A stretch of 64,000 bases of DNA, taken from the NCBI RefSeq assembly GCF_013371215.1, contig NZ_JABWMH010000002.1, positions 620,001 to 684,000 of the forward strand. Direction: 5' to 3'. Shown here piece by piece: positions 1 to 8,769 of this stretch. Every line of letters begins with the position of its first letter. The stretch's first letter is position 1. This stretch comes from Parasphingorhabdus flavimaris (GTDB taxonomy: Bacteria; Pseudomonadota; Alphaproteobacteria; Sphingomonadales; Sphingomonadaceae). The translations under genes and the position numbers were made by a program. Below the pieces are notes generated by a model, which saw only the letters and a list, made by a program, of their open reading frames with translations, was not told the DNA's origin and ran no database searches.

Positions 1-84
1 TAATTCCATCTCCTGCTCGCGCGCATCGACGATGACAAAATCATTGCCCAACCCGTGCATTTTGTGAAACCGTCCGGTCATCAT
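1..84 (-). CDS. dapF: Diaminopimelate epimerase, N-terminal fragment
   Basis: Only the first 28 codons are present; the gene runs off the left edge. The reverse strand reads MMTGRFHKMHGLGNDF and continues VIVDAR, the conserved amino terminus of DapF, which interconverts LL- and meso-diaminopimelate for lysine and peptidoglycan synthesis in the cytoplasm. Two adjacent ATG codons (84 and 81) are possible starts. In sphingomonads dapF commonly lies divergent to ffh, which fits here, except that a GGDEF-EAL gene sits between them. The catalytic cysteines lie in the missing part, so activity cannot be judged. Confidence 0.85.
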   Translation of the reverse strand, partial: MMTGRFHKMHGLGNDFVIVDAREQEMEL

Positions 85-154
85 GACAGGCGATTTAGGG
101 ATGCAGTTCACCAGTGTCCAGTGTTTCGGCTCGACACGACGGTCGGCAACGGGT

Positions 155-1858
155 CTAGCCGGCTTTTTGCTGACGATCCTCGACGCTGATCGGAGCAGGT
201 GCTTCGGTTTGCGGAACCGTGATGACGTCGACCTGCTTGGCCGGCAGCAGATTGCGCTCGGCCAGTACCGCGCGGGTCTGCTCGATCGAGAGCGGTCGTC
301 CGTAATACCAGCCCTGGCCCTTGGCACAGCCGATGGTCCGCAATTCGCTCTCGGTTTCCTTGTCCTCGATACCTTCTGCGGTGATCGCCATTCCCAGGCT
401 TTCGCCGAGGCCGGTGATCGCCTTGACGATCGCCTTGCTTTCCGGGTTCAGCAGGATCGAGGTCACGAAACTGCGGTCGATCTTGATCCGGTCGAAGGGC
501 AGGGCGCGCAAGTGGGCGAGCGAGCTGTAGCCGGTGCCAAAGTCGTCGAGAGCGATCTTGATGCCCTGGTTCTTCAGGCTGCCGATGATCGACTGGGCGA
601 GGCTCAGATTTTCGAACAATGAACTCTCGGTGATCTCGATCTCGAGGCGATTTGGCGGAAATCCGGTTTCGACCAGCAACTTGACGATTTTCTGGGCGAG
701 CCACGGATCGAGTAACTGGATCGGGGAAATATTCACCGAAATAGTCAGGCTCGGGTCCCAATGTCTGGCATTTTCAAAGGACTGGCGCAGGACGCTCAGC
801 GACAGGTCGCCGATCATCCCCGTCTCTTCGGCAATCGGGATGAATATTTCGGGAGATATCAGTCCCTGCGTCCGGGATTCCCAGCGGCAGAGCATCTCGA
901 AGCCGGTCAGTTTGCCGGTCGCGAGATCTATCTGCTGTTCGTAATAGGGTACAAATTCGCCCTTGGGGATGCCGGCGCGCATTTCTGTCTCGAGCGAATT
1001 GCGGGTCTGCAGTTCCTTTTCCATGATCTCGTCAAACCAGCAATGACGGTTACGTCCCTGCTTTTTTGCGCTGTACATGGCAATATCCGCGTGACGCATC
1101 AATGCTTCGACATCGGCTGTTTCGGGTTCGTAGCGCGACATTCCGATCGACGTGGTGACAACCAGATGTGTGCCATTCTCGAGGATTGGCGCGGCAATGG
1201 AATCGATCAGATCGTCGGCAATTCTCTCGACCATCTCCGGCTGTTCGGGGTCAAACACAAAGGCGCAGGCAAATTCGTCGCCACCAAGGCGCGCGAGCAG
1301 ATTCTTTGCCGGCAACAGGCCTGCGATCCGGGTTGCGACCTGTTTGAGCACAACGTCACCGGCGCTATGTCCGTGGACATCATTGATATTCTTGAAATTG
1401 TCGAGATCGAGCATCAGGAAAGCGACGCTCTTGTGTTTCCGCTGCGCCTCGTCGGTCAGGTCCGAAGTTTTTTCCCCGATCGTCCGGCGATTGAGCAGTC
1501 CCGTCAGCGGATCGGTAATCGCGAGCGAATGCGCGCGTTGTTCCGCGGCGGCTCGTTCGTCGACTTCGTTGGAAAGATCCTTGTAGCGGCGCCAACCGAA
1601 CAGGATCAGAGCGATATTCAGCAGAAAGGCCGAAACCAGTATATCATCTCCGGCACCGGCTTCGCCGGAGAGAGACGAGATGGCATCGGGTAATACCGTG
1701 CCGCCTGTTCCGATAAACATCAAAATGGCCATAATGACCACGCCGCCAGTTACTACATCGCGTCCCGCAGACGCTCTATAACCGTTTTTCGCTAATTCGA
1801 CACACTGTGAGGCTTCTGGTCTAGCCATAATAAGTCTTTCGCTGTTTCCCGAAATCAT
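155..1858 (-). CDS. Membrane GGDEF-EAL protein (c-di-GMP turnover)
   Basis: A 567-residue protein with two predicted membrane segments near residues 38-58 and 73-89, a short coiled linker, a GGDEF domain (about 110-275) and an EAL domain (about 290-540). The GGDEF signature is intact (RLGGDEF, 190-196), but no RxxD inhibitory site precedes it. The EAL signature reads GFEMLCRW, that is EML rather than EAL, while DDFGTGYSSL and the EGIE loop are intact, so phosphodiesterase activity is likely kept. Family knowledge says such proteins make and/or degrade cyclic di-GMP at the inner membrane; which activity dominates cannot be read from sequence. An alternative start is ATG at 1828. The gene lies between dapF and ffh and is unrelated to either. 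Confidence 0.9.
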   Translation of the reverse strand: MISGNSERLIMARPEASQCVELAKNGYRASAGRDVVTGGVVIMAILMFIGTGGTVLPDAISSLSGEAGAGDDILVSAFLLNIALILFGWRRYKDLSNEVDERAAAEQRAHSLAITDPLTGLLNRRTIGEKTSDLTDEAQRKHKSVAFLMLDLDNFKNINDVHGHSAGDVVLKQVATRIAGLLPAKNLLARLGGDEFACAFVFDPEQPEMVERIADDLIDSIAAPILENGTHLVVTTSIGMSRYEPETADVEALMRHADIAMYSAKKQGRNRHCWFDEIMEKELQTRNSLETEMRAGIPKGEFVPYYEQQIDLATGKLTGFEMLCRWESRTQGLISPEIFIPIAEETGMIGDLSLSVLRQSFENARHWDPSLTISVNISPIQLLDPWLAQKIVKLLVETGFPPNRLEIEITESSLFENLSLAQSIIGSLKNQGIKIALDDFGTGYSSLAHLRALPFDRIKIDRSFVTSILLNPESKAIVKAITGLGESLGMAITAEGIEDKETESELRTIGCAKGQGWYYGRPLSIEQTRAVLAERNLLPAKQVDVITVPQTEAPAPISVEDRQQKAG

Positions 1859-1894
1859 TTAGCCAAAAAATCTCAATTTCCAGTTAATAACATA

Positions 1895-1942
1895 TTAGTG
1901 CAGGCCAAATCGGGGCTTGCGATCTTCCGTAAACTGCACTAA
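1895..1942. repeat. Inverted repeat in the ffh upstream region
   Basis: The arms TTAGTGCAG (1895-1903) and CTGCACTAA (1934-1942) are perfect reverse complements separated by 30 bases, in the 226-base gap between the divergent GGDEF-EAL gene and ffh. A second short hairpin, GCCGG/CCGGC, lies at about 2047-2059 just ahead of the ffh ribosome site. It could be an operator or part of a leader; there is no further evidence. Confidence 0.3.
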
Positions 1943-2084
1943 CAGGCCGCCAATAGAGGCAATATTCGATTGCTGTTTCAGTTTAGAGTTTGAAAAACTC
2001 ACACGTCGGTCAGCGAGGTTTCGCCCACCGGCGCTTTTTGCGTTGGCCGGAAAGCCGGCTGTTTGATGAGGGAAAGGCGGTTAT

Positions 2085-3548
2085 ATGTTTGATAAATTGA
2101 GCGACCGCCTTGGCGGAGTTTTCGACAAGCTGCGCGGCCGTGGCGCGCTGAGAGAAGATGATGTTCGCGGCGCGATGCGCGAAGTGCGGATTGCACTGCT
2201 CGAAGCCGATGTCGCACTGCCCGTCGTCAAGGATTTCGTCGCAAAGGTCACCGAGAAGGCCGTAGGCCAGTCGGTTCTGAAATCGGTCACGCCCGGCCAG
2301 CAAGTGGTCAAGATCGTCAACGACGGTCTCGCCGAGATGCTCGGTTCGGAAGTCAGCGGGCTGGAACTGTCGGTCGCGCCTCCTGCCATCATCATGATGG
2401 TCGGTCTGCAAGGCTCGGGTAAAACGACCACCACGGCGAAAATCGCCAAACGGCTGAAAGACAAAGAGAACAAGAAGGTCATGATGGCCTCGCTCGACGT
2501 CAATCGTCCGGCGGCTCAGGAACAACTGGCGGTACTGGGCGAGCAGATCAATGCTGCGACCTTGCCGATTGTCGCCGGGCAGCAGCCGGTAGAGATCGCG
2601 AAGCGTGCGCTGCAGGCGGCCAAATTGCAAGGTTTTGACGTTCTGTTGCTGGACACTGCCGGTCGACTGCACGTCGATCAGCAACTGATGGACGAGATGA
2701 AGGCGGTCGCCGATATCTCGCAACCCCAGGAAACTCTTCTGGTGGTCGATGCCTTGACCGGCCAGGATGCCGTCAACGTCGCGCAAAACTTCTCCGAACA
2801 GGTAAATCTCACCGGTGTCGTTCTCACCCGCATGGACGGCGATGCGCGCGGTGGTGCTGCTCTCTCGATGCGGGCGGTCACCGGCAAGCCGATCAAGTTC
2901 GTGGGTGTCGGCGAGAAAATCGACGCGCTGGAAGAATTCCACCCCGAACGGGTTGCGGGTCGGATCCTTGGCATGGGCGACGTCGTCAGCCTGGTCGAAA
3001 AAGCGGCTCAGGTCGTCGACAAGGAAGAATCCGAAGCGCTCGCCGAGAAGATGCTCAAGGGCCAGTTCGATCTCAATGATCTGCGGTCCCAGCTCAACCA
3101 GATGACCAAAATGGGCGGCCTCGGAGCGCTTGCCTCGATGATGCCTGGCATGAAAAAGGCCAAGGCAGCGATGGCTGGCGGAGCGATGGACGATAAAGTG
3201 CTGCTGCGCATGGATGCGATGATTGGCTCGATGACCAAGGAAGAACGGGCAAGGCCCGGTCTGCTCAACGCCAAGCGTAAGCGGCGGGTTGCTATCGGCT
3301 CCGGCACCACGGTGCAGGACGTCAACAAGCTGCTCAAGATGCATCAGGAAATGGCCAAGGCGATGAAACGCATCAAGAAGATGGGCGGAATCAAGGGGCT
3401 GATGTCGATGTTCGGTGGCGGCGGCGGAGCCGCTGGTGCCGGCATGGGCGGTCAGGACGGCGGCATGGCCGGCATGCCCGGGCTGTCCGACATGTCTCCG
3501 GGCGGACTTCCACCCGATCTGGCAAATTTATTGAATAAGAAGAAATAA
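2085..3548 (+). CDS. ffh: Signal recognition particle protein Ffh
   Basis: A 487-residue SRP54 GTPase that binds SRP RNA and signal peptides and delivers nascent membrane proteins to FtsY. The N domain covers about 1-95. The G domain has the P-loop GLQGSGKT (107-114), DTAGR, and [10 protein letters not shown], followed by a methionine-rich M domain from about residue 300. The last 55 residues are an unusual Gly/Met/Ala-rich tail. The start is the ATG at 2085, after GAGGGAAAGG. It is the first gene of a run with rpsP, rimM, trmD and rplS, a common alphaproteobacterial arrangement. Confidence 0.98.
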   Translation: MFDKLSDRLGGVFDKLRGRGALREDDVRGAMREVRIALLEADVALPVVKDFVAKVTEKAVGQSVLKSVTPGQQVVKIVNDGLAEMLGSEVSGLELSVAPPAIIMMVGLQGSGKTTTTAKIAKRLKDKENKKVMMASLDVNRPAAQEQLAVLGEQINAATLPIVAGQQPVEIAKRALQAAKLQGFDVLLLDTAGRLHVDQQLMDEMKAVADISQPQETLLVVDALTGQDAVNVAQNFSEQVNLTGVVLTRMDGDARGGAALSMRAVTGKPIKFVGVGEKIDALEEFHPERVAGRILGMGDVVSLVEKAAQVVDKEESEALAEKMLKGQFDLNDLRSQLNQMTKMGGLGALASMMPGMKKAKAAMAGGAMDDKVLLRMDAMIGSMTKEERARPGLLNAKRKRRVAIGSGTTVQDVNKLLKMHQEMAKAMKRIKKMGGIKGLMSMFGGGGGAAGAGMGGQDGGMAGMPGLSDMSPGGLPPDLANLLNKKK

Positions 3549-3592
3549 CCGTAACAATTTTGAATTTAGTATTTTTAGAAAGGTCTATTACA

Positions 3593-4075
3593 ATGGCAGT
3601 AGCAATGAGAATGTCCCGGGGCGGATCCAAGAAACGTCCTTATTATAAAATCGTGATCGCTGACGTCCGCGCACCACGCGACGGCAAGTTCATCGAACGT
3701 ATCGGCAGCTATAACCCGCTGCTCGCAAAAGACGATGAAAAGCGCGTTGTTCTGGATACCGAGCGTGCGAAACACTGGCTCGAAAATGGCGCGCAGCCTT
3801 CGGACCGCGTTGCCCGTTTCCTCGATGCAGCCGGCCTGTTGAAGCGCGAAGCGCGTAACAACCCGAACAAGGGCAAGCCAGGCGAAAAAGCAACCGAACG
3901 TCTGGAAGAGAAAGCTGAAAAAGCGGCTGCTGCTGAAGAAGCAGCCAAGGAAGCCGCTGCGGCTCCTGCAGAAGAAGCACCGGCAGAGGAAGCGCCAGCT
4001 GCTGAAGAAGCACCCGCTACTGAAGAAGCTGCACCAGCGGAAGAAGCTCCTGCTGAAGAAAAGTCCGAGGGTTAA
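3593..4075 (+). CDS. rpsP: 30S ribosomal protein S16 with long acidic/alanine-rich tail
   Basis: Residues 1-85 or so are a normal S16 ([14 protein letters not shown], then [14 protein letters not shown]-like text), a small-subunit assembly protein. I start at ATG 3593, preceded by AGAAAGG at 3577-3583; an upstream in-frame codon would add eleven residues unlike S16. The protein is 160 residues, about twice the usual S16 length. The extra carboxyl half is a low-complexity run of Ala, Glu and Pro (EEAPA-type repeats), acidic and probably disordered. It is followed three bases later by rimM. Confidence 0.95.
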   Translation: MAVAMRMSRGGSKKRPYYKIVIADVRAPRDGKFIERIGSYNPLLAKDDEKRVVLDTERAKHWLENGAQPSDRVARFLDAAGLLKREARNNPNKGKPGEKATERLEEKAEKAAAAEEAAKEAAAAPAEEAPAEEAPAAEEAPATEEAAPAEEAPAEEKSEG

Positions 4076-4078
4076 TCC

Positions 4079-4567
4079 TTGGACCAGATTGATCCGGACA
4101 AACCTGTCCCCCTTGCCGTCATCATTGGCGCGCACGGGGTGACGGGGGAAGTCCGGCTCAAGCTGTTTTGTGACAGCCTTGACAGTCTCAAGGCGCACAA
4201 GACGTTTAACGGCGGCGCATTGACGCTGAAATCCGTCAAGCCCCACAAGATGGGCGCGATTGCACGGATCGCCGAAATCACCGACCGCAACGGCGCCGAA
4301 GCCGCACGCGGCACCGAACTTGCCGTCCCGCGCTCCGCGCTGCCGGATCTCGACGAGGACGAATTTTACCATATCGACATCATCGGCCTGCGTTGTGTCT
4401 CCGACGCGGGCGAGGAACTGGGCAAGATCTTTGCCATCTACGAATTTGGGGCCGGTGACGTGATCGAGATAGAACGCGCAAACGGCAAGAAATTCATGGT
4501 TCCCGTGATCGCGATCGACATGAGTGGCGATCCGGCAATCGTCGAAGCGGAGTTTGTCGAGCCATGA
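4079..4567 (+). CDS. rimM: Ribosome maturation factor RimM
   Basis: A 162-residue protein with the RimM amino-terminal beta-barrel (VIIGAHGVTGEVRLK) and a carboxyl PRC-barrel domain (EFYHIDIIGL, then GAGDVIEIE). RimM assists 30S head assembly around S19. No ATG is available before the conserved IIGAHG block, so translation probably starts at TTG 4079, with GAGGG at the end of rpsP as ribosome site. The stop overlaps the next ATG as ATGA, indicating coupling to the small membrane protein downstream. Confidence 0.95.
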   Translation: MDQIDPDKPVPLAVIIGAHGVTGEVRLKLFCDSLDSLKAHKTFNGGALTLKSVKPHKMGAIARIAEITDRNGAEAARGTELAVPRSALPDLDEDEFYHIDIIGLRCVSDAGEELGKIFAIYEFGAGDVIEIERANGKKFMVPVIAIDMSGDPAIVEAEFVEP

Positions 4568-4854
4568 TCGGCCCAATATTCTATATCCTCCTGATCTTCG
4601 CGCTGGTCGCGGCGCCGGCCTATGCGGGCTGGAAACTCAGCCGCAATCAGGGACAATCGATCCGGATGGCGGGAGCGATCGTTGCCGGGCAGCTGATCCT
4701 GTCTCCCGCGGTAGCCTATATCTCCTTTTCCCAGGGAGAAGGCGCCAGCGGAAATCCGGTACAAACATCGCTGATATATGCGGCGATGGCGCTGGTGATC
4801 TCGATCATGACATTTGCGGTTCTCGAGATTAAAAACACACACAAGAACAAATGA
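4564..4854 (+). CDS. Small three-span membrane protein, unknown function
   Basis: A 96-residue hydrophobic protein with three likely membrane segments (about 2-22, 34-55 and 69-89) and a short charged tail. Its ATG overlaps the rimM stop (ATGA) and it ends 19 bases before trmD, so it is co-translated within the ribosome operon. I do not recognise the family. In most bacteria nothing lies between rimM and trmD, so its place here may be lineage-specific. Codon usage looks like that of its neighbours. Confidence 0.75.
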   Translation: MIGPIFYILLIFALVAAPAYAGWKLSRNQGQSIRMAGAIVAGQLILSPAVAYISFSQGEGASGNPVQTSLIYAAMALVISIMTFAVLEIKNTHKNK

Positions 4855-4873
4855 TGGGTGGGACCTCGGATCA

Positions 4874-5716
4874 ATGACCTTCACCGCCCAGATCATCACC
4901 CTTTATCCGGACATGTTCCCCGGACCGCTCGGGACATCGCTGGCGGGCAGGGCGCTTTCGGAGGAAAAATGGTCGCTCGAGACCATAAACCCGCGTGATT
5001 TTGCCACCGACAAGCATCGCAGCGTCGATGACACGCCGGCGGGCGGCGGCGCCGGCATGGTGCTCCGGGCGGATATCATGGCGGCGGCGGTGGATTTTGC
5101 GAGTGAACGGATGGATCAGCTTCTCCCCTCCCGCTTGCGGGAGGGGCCGGGGGTGGGGCCGAGTGCACCTCAACCAATCCCACCCCAAACCCCTCCCGCA
5201 GGCGGGAGGGGCTTAAAAGCCCCAATCCTCGCCATGACCCCGCGCGGAAAGCCGCTCACCCAGGCACGTATCCGCGAAATCGCCGCCGGTCCCGGCGTCA
5301 CGATCATCTGCGGCCGTTTCGAGGGATTTGACGAGCGCCTGTTCGATGCCCGCGACATCGAGCAAGTTTCGATCGGCGACTATATCCTGTCCGGCGGAGA
5401 AATGGGTGCTCTGGTGCTTTTAGACGCTTGCATTCGGCTGCTTCCCGGGGTAATGGGCGCGTCTTCTAGCGGAGATGACGAGAGTTTCGAGAACGTTATT
5501 CTGGAATATCCGCAATATACCCGACCTCAAATATGGGAAGGGCGCATAATCCCTGAAGTCTTGCGATCGGGGGATCATGCGAAAATAGCTGCTTGGCGGA
5601 AACAAAGGGCAGAGGAAGATACACGGCTAAGGCGGCCGGATTTATGGGAGCGTCACAGGGACGCTCCGGATCAGTCGCCCTCTGGTGCGCAGGAAAAAGA
5701 TAAAGATAAGGAATAG
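4874..5716 (+). CDS. trmD: tRNA (guanine-37-N1)-methyltransferase TrmD, with repeat-derived insertion
   Basis: TrmD makes m1G37 in tRNAs, preventing +1 frameshifting, and uses SAM bound in a trefoil knot. The start ([17 protein letters not shown]) and the knot region ([20 protein letters not shown]) are typical. The protein is 280 residues against a usual 240-255. The extra length is a stretch of about 31-33 residues (about 84-115), rich in Pro, Gly and Arg, encoded exactly by a palindromic repeat at 5125-5211. It sits between [13 protein letters not shown] and [13 protein letters not shown], a surface connection in the family. The reading frame is kept through the repeat, so the gene is probably functional. 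Confidence 0.96.
   Translation: MTFTAQIITLYPDMFPGPLGTSLAGRALSEEKWSLETINPRDFATDKHRSVDDTPAGGGAGMVLRADIMAAAVDFASERMDQLLPSRLREGPGVGPSAPQPIPPQTPPAGGRGLKAPILAMTPRGKPLTQARIREIAAGPGVTIICGRFEGFDERLFDARDIEQVSIGDYILSGGEMGALVLLDACIRLLPGVMGASSSGDDESFENVILEYPQYTRPQIWEGRIIPEVLRSGDHAKIAAWRKQRAEEDTRLRRPDLWERHRDAPDQSPSGAQEKDKDKE
5125..5223. repeat. Palindromic repeat inserted in frame within trmD
   Basis: Two identical hairpins with 10-base arms (CCCCTCCCGC / GCGGGAGGGG) lie at 5125-5146 and 5190-5211. Between them the segments GGGGTGGG and CCCACCCC can pair with each other, so the whole 87-base unit is itself an inverted repeat. A further palindrome GGGGCTT..AAGCCCC follows at 5208-5223. From memory, similar CTCCCGC-TTGCGGGAG elements are common between genes in sphingomonads and other alphaproteobacteria, but here the unit is translated. 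Confidence 0.85.
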
Positions 5717-5719
5717 GTC

Positions 5720-6112
5720 ATGAACCTGATTCAAACATTGGAAAAAGAAGCAGTAGACGCGTTTATCGCTTCGAAGGAAATCCCCGAATTCCGTGCTGGT
5801 GATACAGTGCGCGTCGGTGTCCGCGTCGTCGAAGGCGAGCGCGTTCGTACCCAGAATTACGAAGGTGTGTGCATTGCACGGACCAGCCGCGGCATGGGCT
5901 CCAACTTCACTGTACGCAAAATGTCGTTCGGCGAAGGCGTCGAGCGTGTGTTCCCGCTTTACTCCCCGAACATTGAAAGCATTACTGTGGTTCGCCGCGG
6001 TATCGTGCGTCGTGCGAAGCTTTACTATCTTCGTGGTCTCACCGGTAAGCGCGCACGTATTGCGGAACGCCGTTTGAACCAGCCTACGAAGGGCACCGAA
6101 GCAAAAAAATAA
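5720..6112 (+). CDS. rplS: 50S ribosomal protein L19
   Basis: A 130-residue L19, located at the 30S-50S interface. It carries the family text [34 protein letters not shown] and AKLYYLRG. It starts three bases after the trmD stop and is the last gene of the ffh-rplS run. A strong intrinsic terminator follows at 6134-6172. Confidence 0.98.
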   Translation: MNLIQTLEKEAVDAFIASKEIPEFRAGDTVRVGVRVVEGERVRTQNYEGVCIARTSRGMGSNFTVRKMSFGEGVERVFPLYSPNIESITVVRRGIVRRAKLYYLRGLTGKRARIAERRLNQPTKGTEAKK

Positions 6113-6133
6113 ATTTCGCTTCATAATAGTTTC

Positions 6134-6172
6134 AAACAGCCGGTTCTCCCCACCAGGAAAACCGGCTGTTTT
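6134..6172 (+). terminator. Intrinsic terminator after rplS
   Basis: The arms AAACAGCCGGTT (6134-6145) and AACCGGCTGTTT (6160-6171) are perfect complements with a 14-base loop and end in TTTT. It separates the ribosomal operon from asd. Confidence 0.85.
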
Positions 6173-6196
6173 AATATCAGGCACAGGAAAAGTTTC

Positions 6197-7222
6197 ATGG
6201 GTTACAAGATTGTAGTTGTCGGTGCCACGGGCAATGTCGGGCGTGAAATGCTCAACGTTCTGGTCGAGCGCGAATTTCCCTATGACGAGATTGCCGCCGT
6301 GGCGTCGTCTCGCTCGCAGGGCAACGAAATTGAAATCGGCGATACCGGCAAGATGCTCAAGGTCCGTAACATCGAGAATTTCGATTTTGCTGGCTGGGAC
6401 ATGGCTTTGTTCGCTGCCGGTTCGTCGGCCACCAAGGAATATGCGCCCAAGGCAGCGGCCGCCGGCTGCGTGGTGATCGACAACAGCTCGCTCTATCGCA
6501 TGGATCCCGACGTTCCTTTGATCGTGCCCGAAGTGAACCCCGAGGCGATCAGCGGCTATACCAAGCGCAATATCATCGCCAACCCCAATTGCTCGACCGC
6601 GCAGATGGTTGTCGCGCTCAAGCCGCTCCATGATGCGGCGACGATCAAGCGCGTGGTTGTCTCGACCTACCAGTCGGTCTCCGGCGCTGGCAAGGGCGGC
6701 ATGGACGAACTGTTTGAACAGTCGCGCGCCATCTTCGTCGGCGATCCAAAGGAAAACCAGGTCTTTACCAAGCAGATCGCGTTCAACGTGATTCCGCACA
6801 TCGACGTGTTCCTCGACGACGGCTCGACCAAGGAAGAGTGGAAAATGGTCGTCGAGACCAAGAAAATCCTCGATTCAAAGATCAAGGTCACCGCGACCTG
6901 CGTTCGCGTTCCGGTATTTGTCGGCCACAGCGAATCGATCAATATCGAGTTTGAAAAAGAGCTGTCCGCCTCCGACGCGCAGAAAATCCTCCGCGACGCG
7001 CCCGGTATCATGCTGGTCGATAAGCGCGAGGACGAAGGCTATGTCACGCCGGTCGAATGTGTCGGTGACGGAGCCACTTTCATCAGCCGCGTCCGCGAAG
7101 ACCCGACGGTGGAAAATGGCCTCAACATCTGGTGCGTCAGCGACAACCTGCGCAAGGGTGCGGCGCTCAACGCCGTCCAGATTGCCGAACTGCTGGGACG
7201 CAAGCATCTCAAGAAAGGCTAG
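6197..7222 (+). CDS. asd: Aspartate-semialdehyde dehydrogenase
   Basis: A 341-residue NADP-dependent enzyme converting aspartyl phosphate to aspartate semialdehyde, the branch point to lysine/DAP, threonine and methionine. The dinucleotide motif GATGNVG is at 9-15 and the catalytic cysteine is Cys132 in NPNCSTAQ. It is monocistronic between the rplS terminator and a convergent gene: its TAG overlaps the reverse-strand TAG of the efflux transporter by three bases. Its product is also the substrate for the carboxynorspermidine dehydrogenase encoded at 33224-34441. Confidence 0.98.
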   Translation: MGYKIVVVGATGNVGREMLNVLVEREFPYDEIAAVASSRSQGNEIEIGDTGKMLKVRNIENFDFAGWDMALFAAGSSATKEYAPKAAAAGCVVIDNSSLYRMDPDVPLIVPEVNPEAISGYTKRNIIANPNCSTAQMVVALKPLHDAATIKRVVVSTYQSVSGAGKGGMDELFEQSRAIFVGDPKENQVFTKQIAFNVIPHIDVFLDDGSTKEEWKMVVETKKILDSKIKVTATCVRVPVFVGHSESINIEFEKELSASDAQKILRDAPGIMLVDKREDEGYVTPVECVGDGATFISRVREDPTVENGLNIWCVSDNLRKGAALNAVQIAELLGRKHLKKG

Positions 7223-8769
7223 TGCGCGCTGCCTGCGGCTTGCGCTGAATCCACATTGCTCCGCTGGGGTTTCTTCATCAGGAACACCAGCGGAATACAG
7301 AGAGCGGTGACGATGGCCATCAGCCAGAAGTCACCCAGATAGGCGATCATCAGCGCCTGCCGGTTGACCTCGCCGTCAATCGTCATCATCGCCTGTTCGC
7401 CATATTGTCCCAGCCGGCTGATGCTCGTCGCGCTCAGCGGCGACAGCCTGGCTTCGGTGACATTGGCCGCGAGATCGGCATGGCTGGTCTGCCAGTTACG
7501 ACCCAGCAGACCGACAAATATCGCAATGCCGACCGATGCGCCGATCGTGCGTGACAGATTGAGGAGGCTGGCCCCGTCGGTCCGAAGGGCAGACGAGAGC
7601 GTCGAAAATGCGAGTATGTTCATGGTGACGAACAGAGCACCCATCCCGAGCCCCTGGACCACGCCGCTGGTGATGATCGGCCAGCGATCCATCTCAAGGC
7701 TCCATCCGGTCATCATCCACGCGGAATAGGAAGCGAGCGCCATGCCGGTTGCGACGATGAACCGGGCATCGACAATCGTTGCCAGCCGGCTGCCGATCGC
7801 CATGCCGACAAATACCCCGATCCCGCGCGGGGCGAGCAATATGCCCGCATCAATTGGCGTATAATGGTACATGTTCTGCAGCATCGGCGGCAACAGGGCC
7901 ATGGTCGAGAACATCGAGACACCTGCCACGACCATCAGCAGCATCGCCGTGACCAGATTTCGGTTCTTGAACAAGTCTCTCGACAGGAAGGTGTTTTTCG
8001 CGGTCGCCATATGAATGCCGAACATCCATAATGCGGCCGCCGCTATTCCGAATTCGATGATGATCTCCCAGCTTTCAAACCAGTCCTCGGCGTTGCCGCG
8101 ATCAAGCATGAGCTGGAAGGATGTGATGAAGGCGGCGAACAGGGCATATCCCAGCAGATCGAACTTGCGGCGGGAAATCGGTCGGGAGGGCAATAATGTC
8201 CAGAGCATCACGAAGGCGATGATACCGAGCGGAACATTGATCAGAAAAATCCATTCCCAGCTGAAATTCTCGGTCAGATAACCGCCGATAACCGGCCCGG
8301 TAATCGGAGCAATCATGACCCCCATTCCCCAGATTGCCATCGCTCTGGGATGGTTTTTCGGGGGATTGATGTCGAGCATAACCGTCTGCGACAAAGGCAT
8401 GATGAATGCCCCGGACAAGCCCTGGATCACCCGGTAAAATACCAGCATTTCCAGGCTCGATGCGGTGGCGCATAATAGCGATGACGCGGTGAAACCTGCA
8501 ACTGACAACAGGAACAGGTTGCGCGAACCGATACGGTCGGCGACCCATCCGGTGATTGGAATGGCTATGGCGGTTGCCAGGATATAGCTGGTCAACACCC
8601 ACGTAACGGTGTCCAGCGTCGCTCCGAGACCCGACTGCATGTGGGGCAGGGCGACATTGGCGATGGTCGAATCCAGTATCTGCATGATATTGGCAAGCAT
8701 CACGGCGATGGTGAGCAGCATCCGGTTGTTGACCGGTAATGCTGCCTGGTCAGGATTGGCGGGAATCAC
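7219..8769 (-). CDS. DHA2-family (EmrB/QacA-like) MFS drug transporter
   Basis: A 516-residue protein with about 14 hydrophobic segments and the DHA2 signature LDSTIANVALP in the first helix, typical of EmrB proton-driven multidrug exporters of the inner membrane. Translation begins at GTG 8769, which overlaps the TGA of the upstream HlyD gene as GTGA, so the two are coupled. Together they should form an EmrAB-like pump. No outer-membrane TolC-type gene is nearby, so a partner must be encoded elsewhere. The substrate cannot be predicted. Confidence 0.93.
   Translation of the reverse strand: MIPANPDQAALPVNNRMLLTIAVMLANIMQILDSTIANVALPHMQSGLGATLDTVTWVLTSYILATAIAIPITGWVADRIGSRNLFLLSVAGFTASSLLCATASSLEMLVFYRVIQGLSGAFIMPLSQTVMLDINPPKNHPRAMAIWGMGVMIAPITGPVIGGYLTENFSWEWIFLINVPLGIIAFVMLWTLLPSRPISRRKFDLLGYALFAAFITSFQLMLDRGNAEDWFESWEIIIEFGIAAAALWMFGIHMATAKNTFLSRDLFKNRNLVTAMLLMVVAGVSMFSTMALLPPMLQNMYHYTPIDAGILLAPRGIGVFVGMAIGSRLATIVDARFIVATGMALASYSAWMMTGWSLEMDRWPIITSGVVQGLGMGALFVTMNILAFSTLSSALRTDGASLLNLSRTIGASVGIAIFVGLLGRNWQTSHADLAANVTEARLSPLSATSISRLGQYGEQAMMTIDGEVNRQALMIAYLGDFWLMAIVTALCIPLVFLMKKPQRSNVDSAQAAGSAH

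Noticed and set aside
1859-2084. SRP RNA (4.5S) or another RNA gene next to ffh
   Set aside because: The conserved SRP RNA tip sequence (GGAAGGAAGCAG-type) is not present in this gap.
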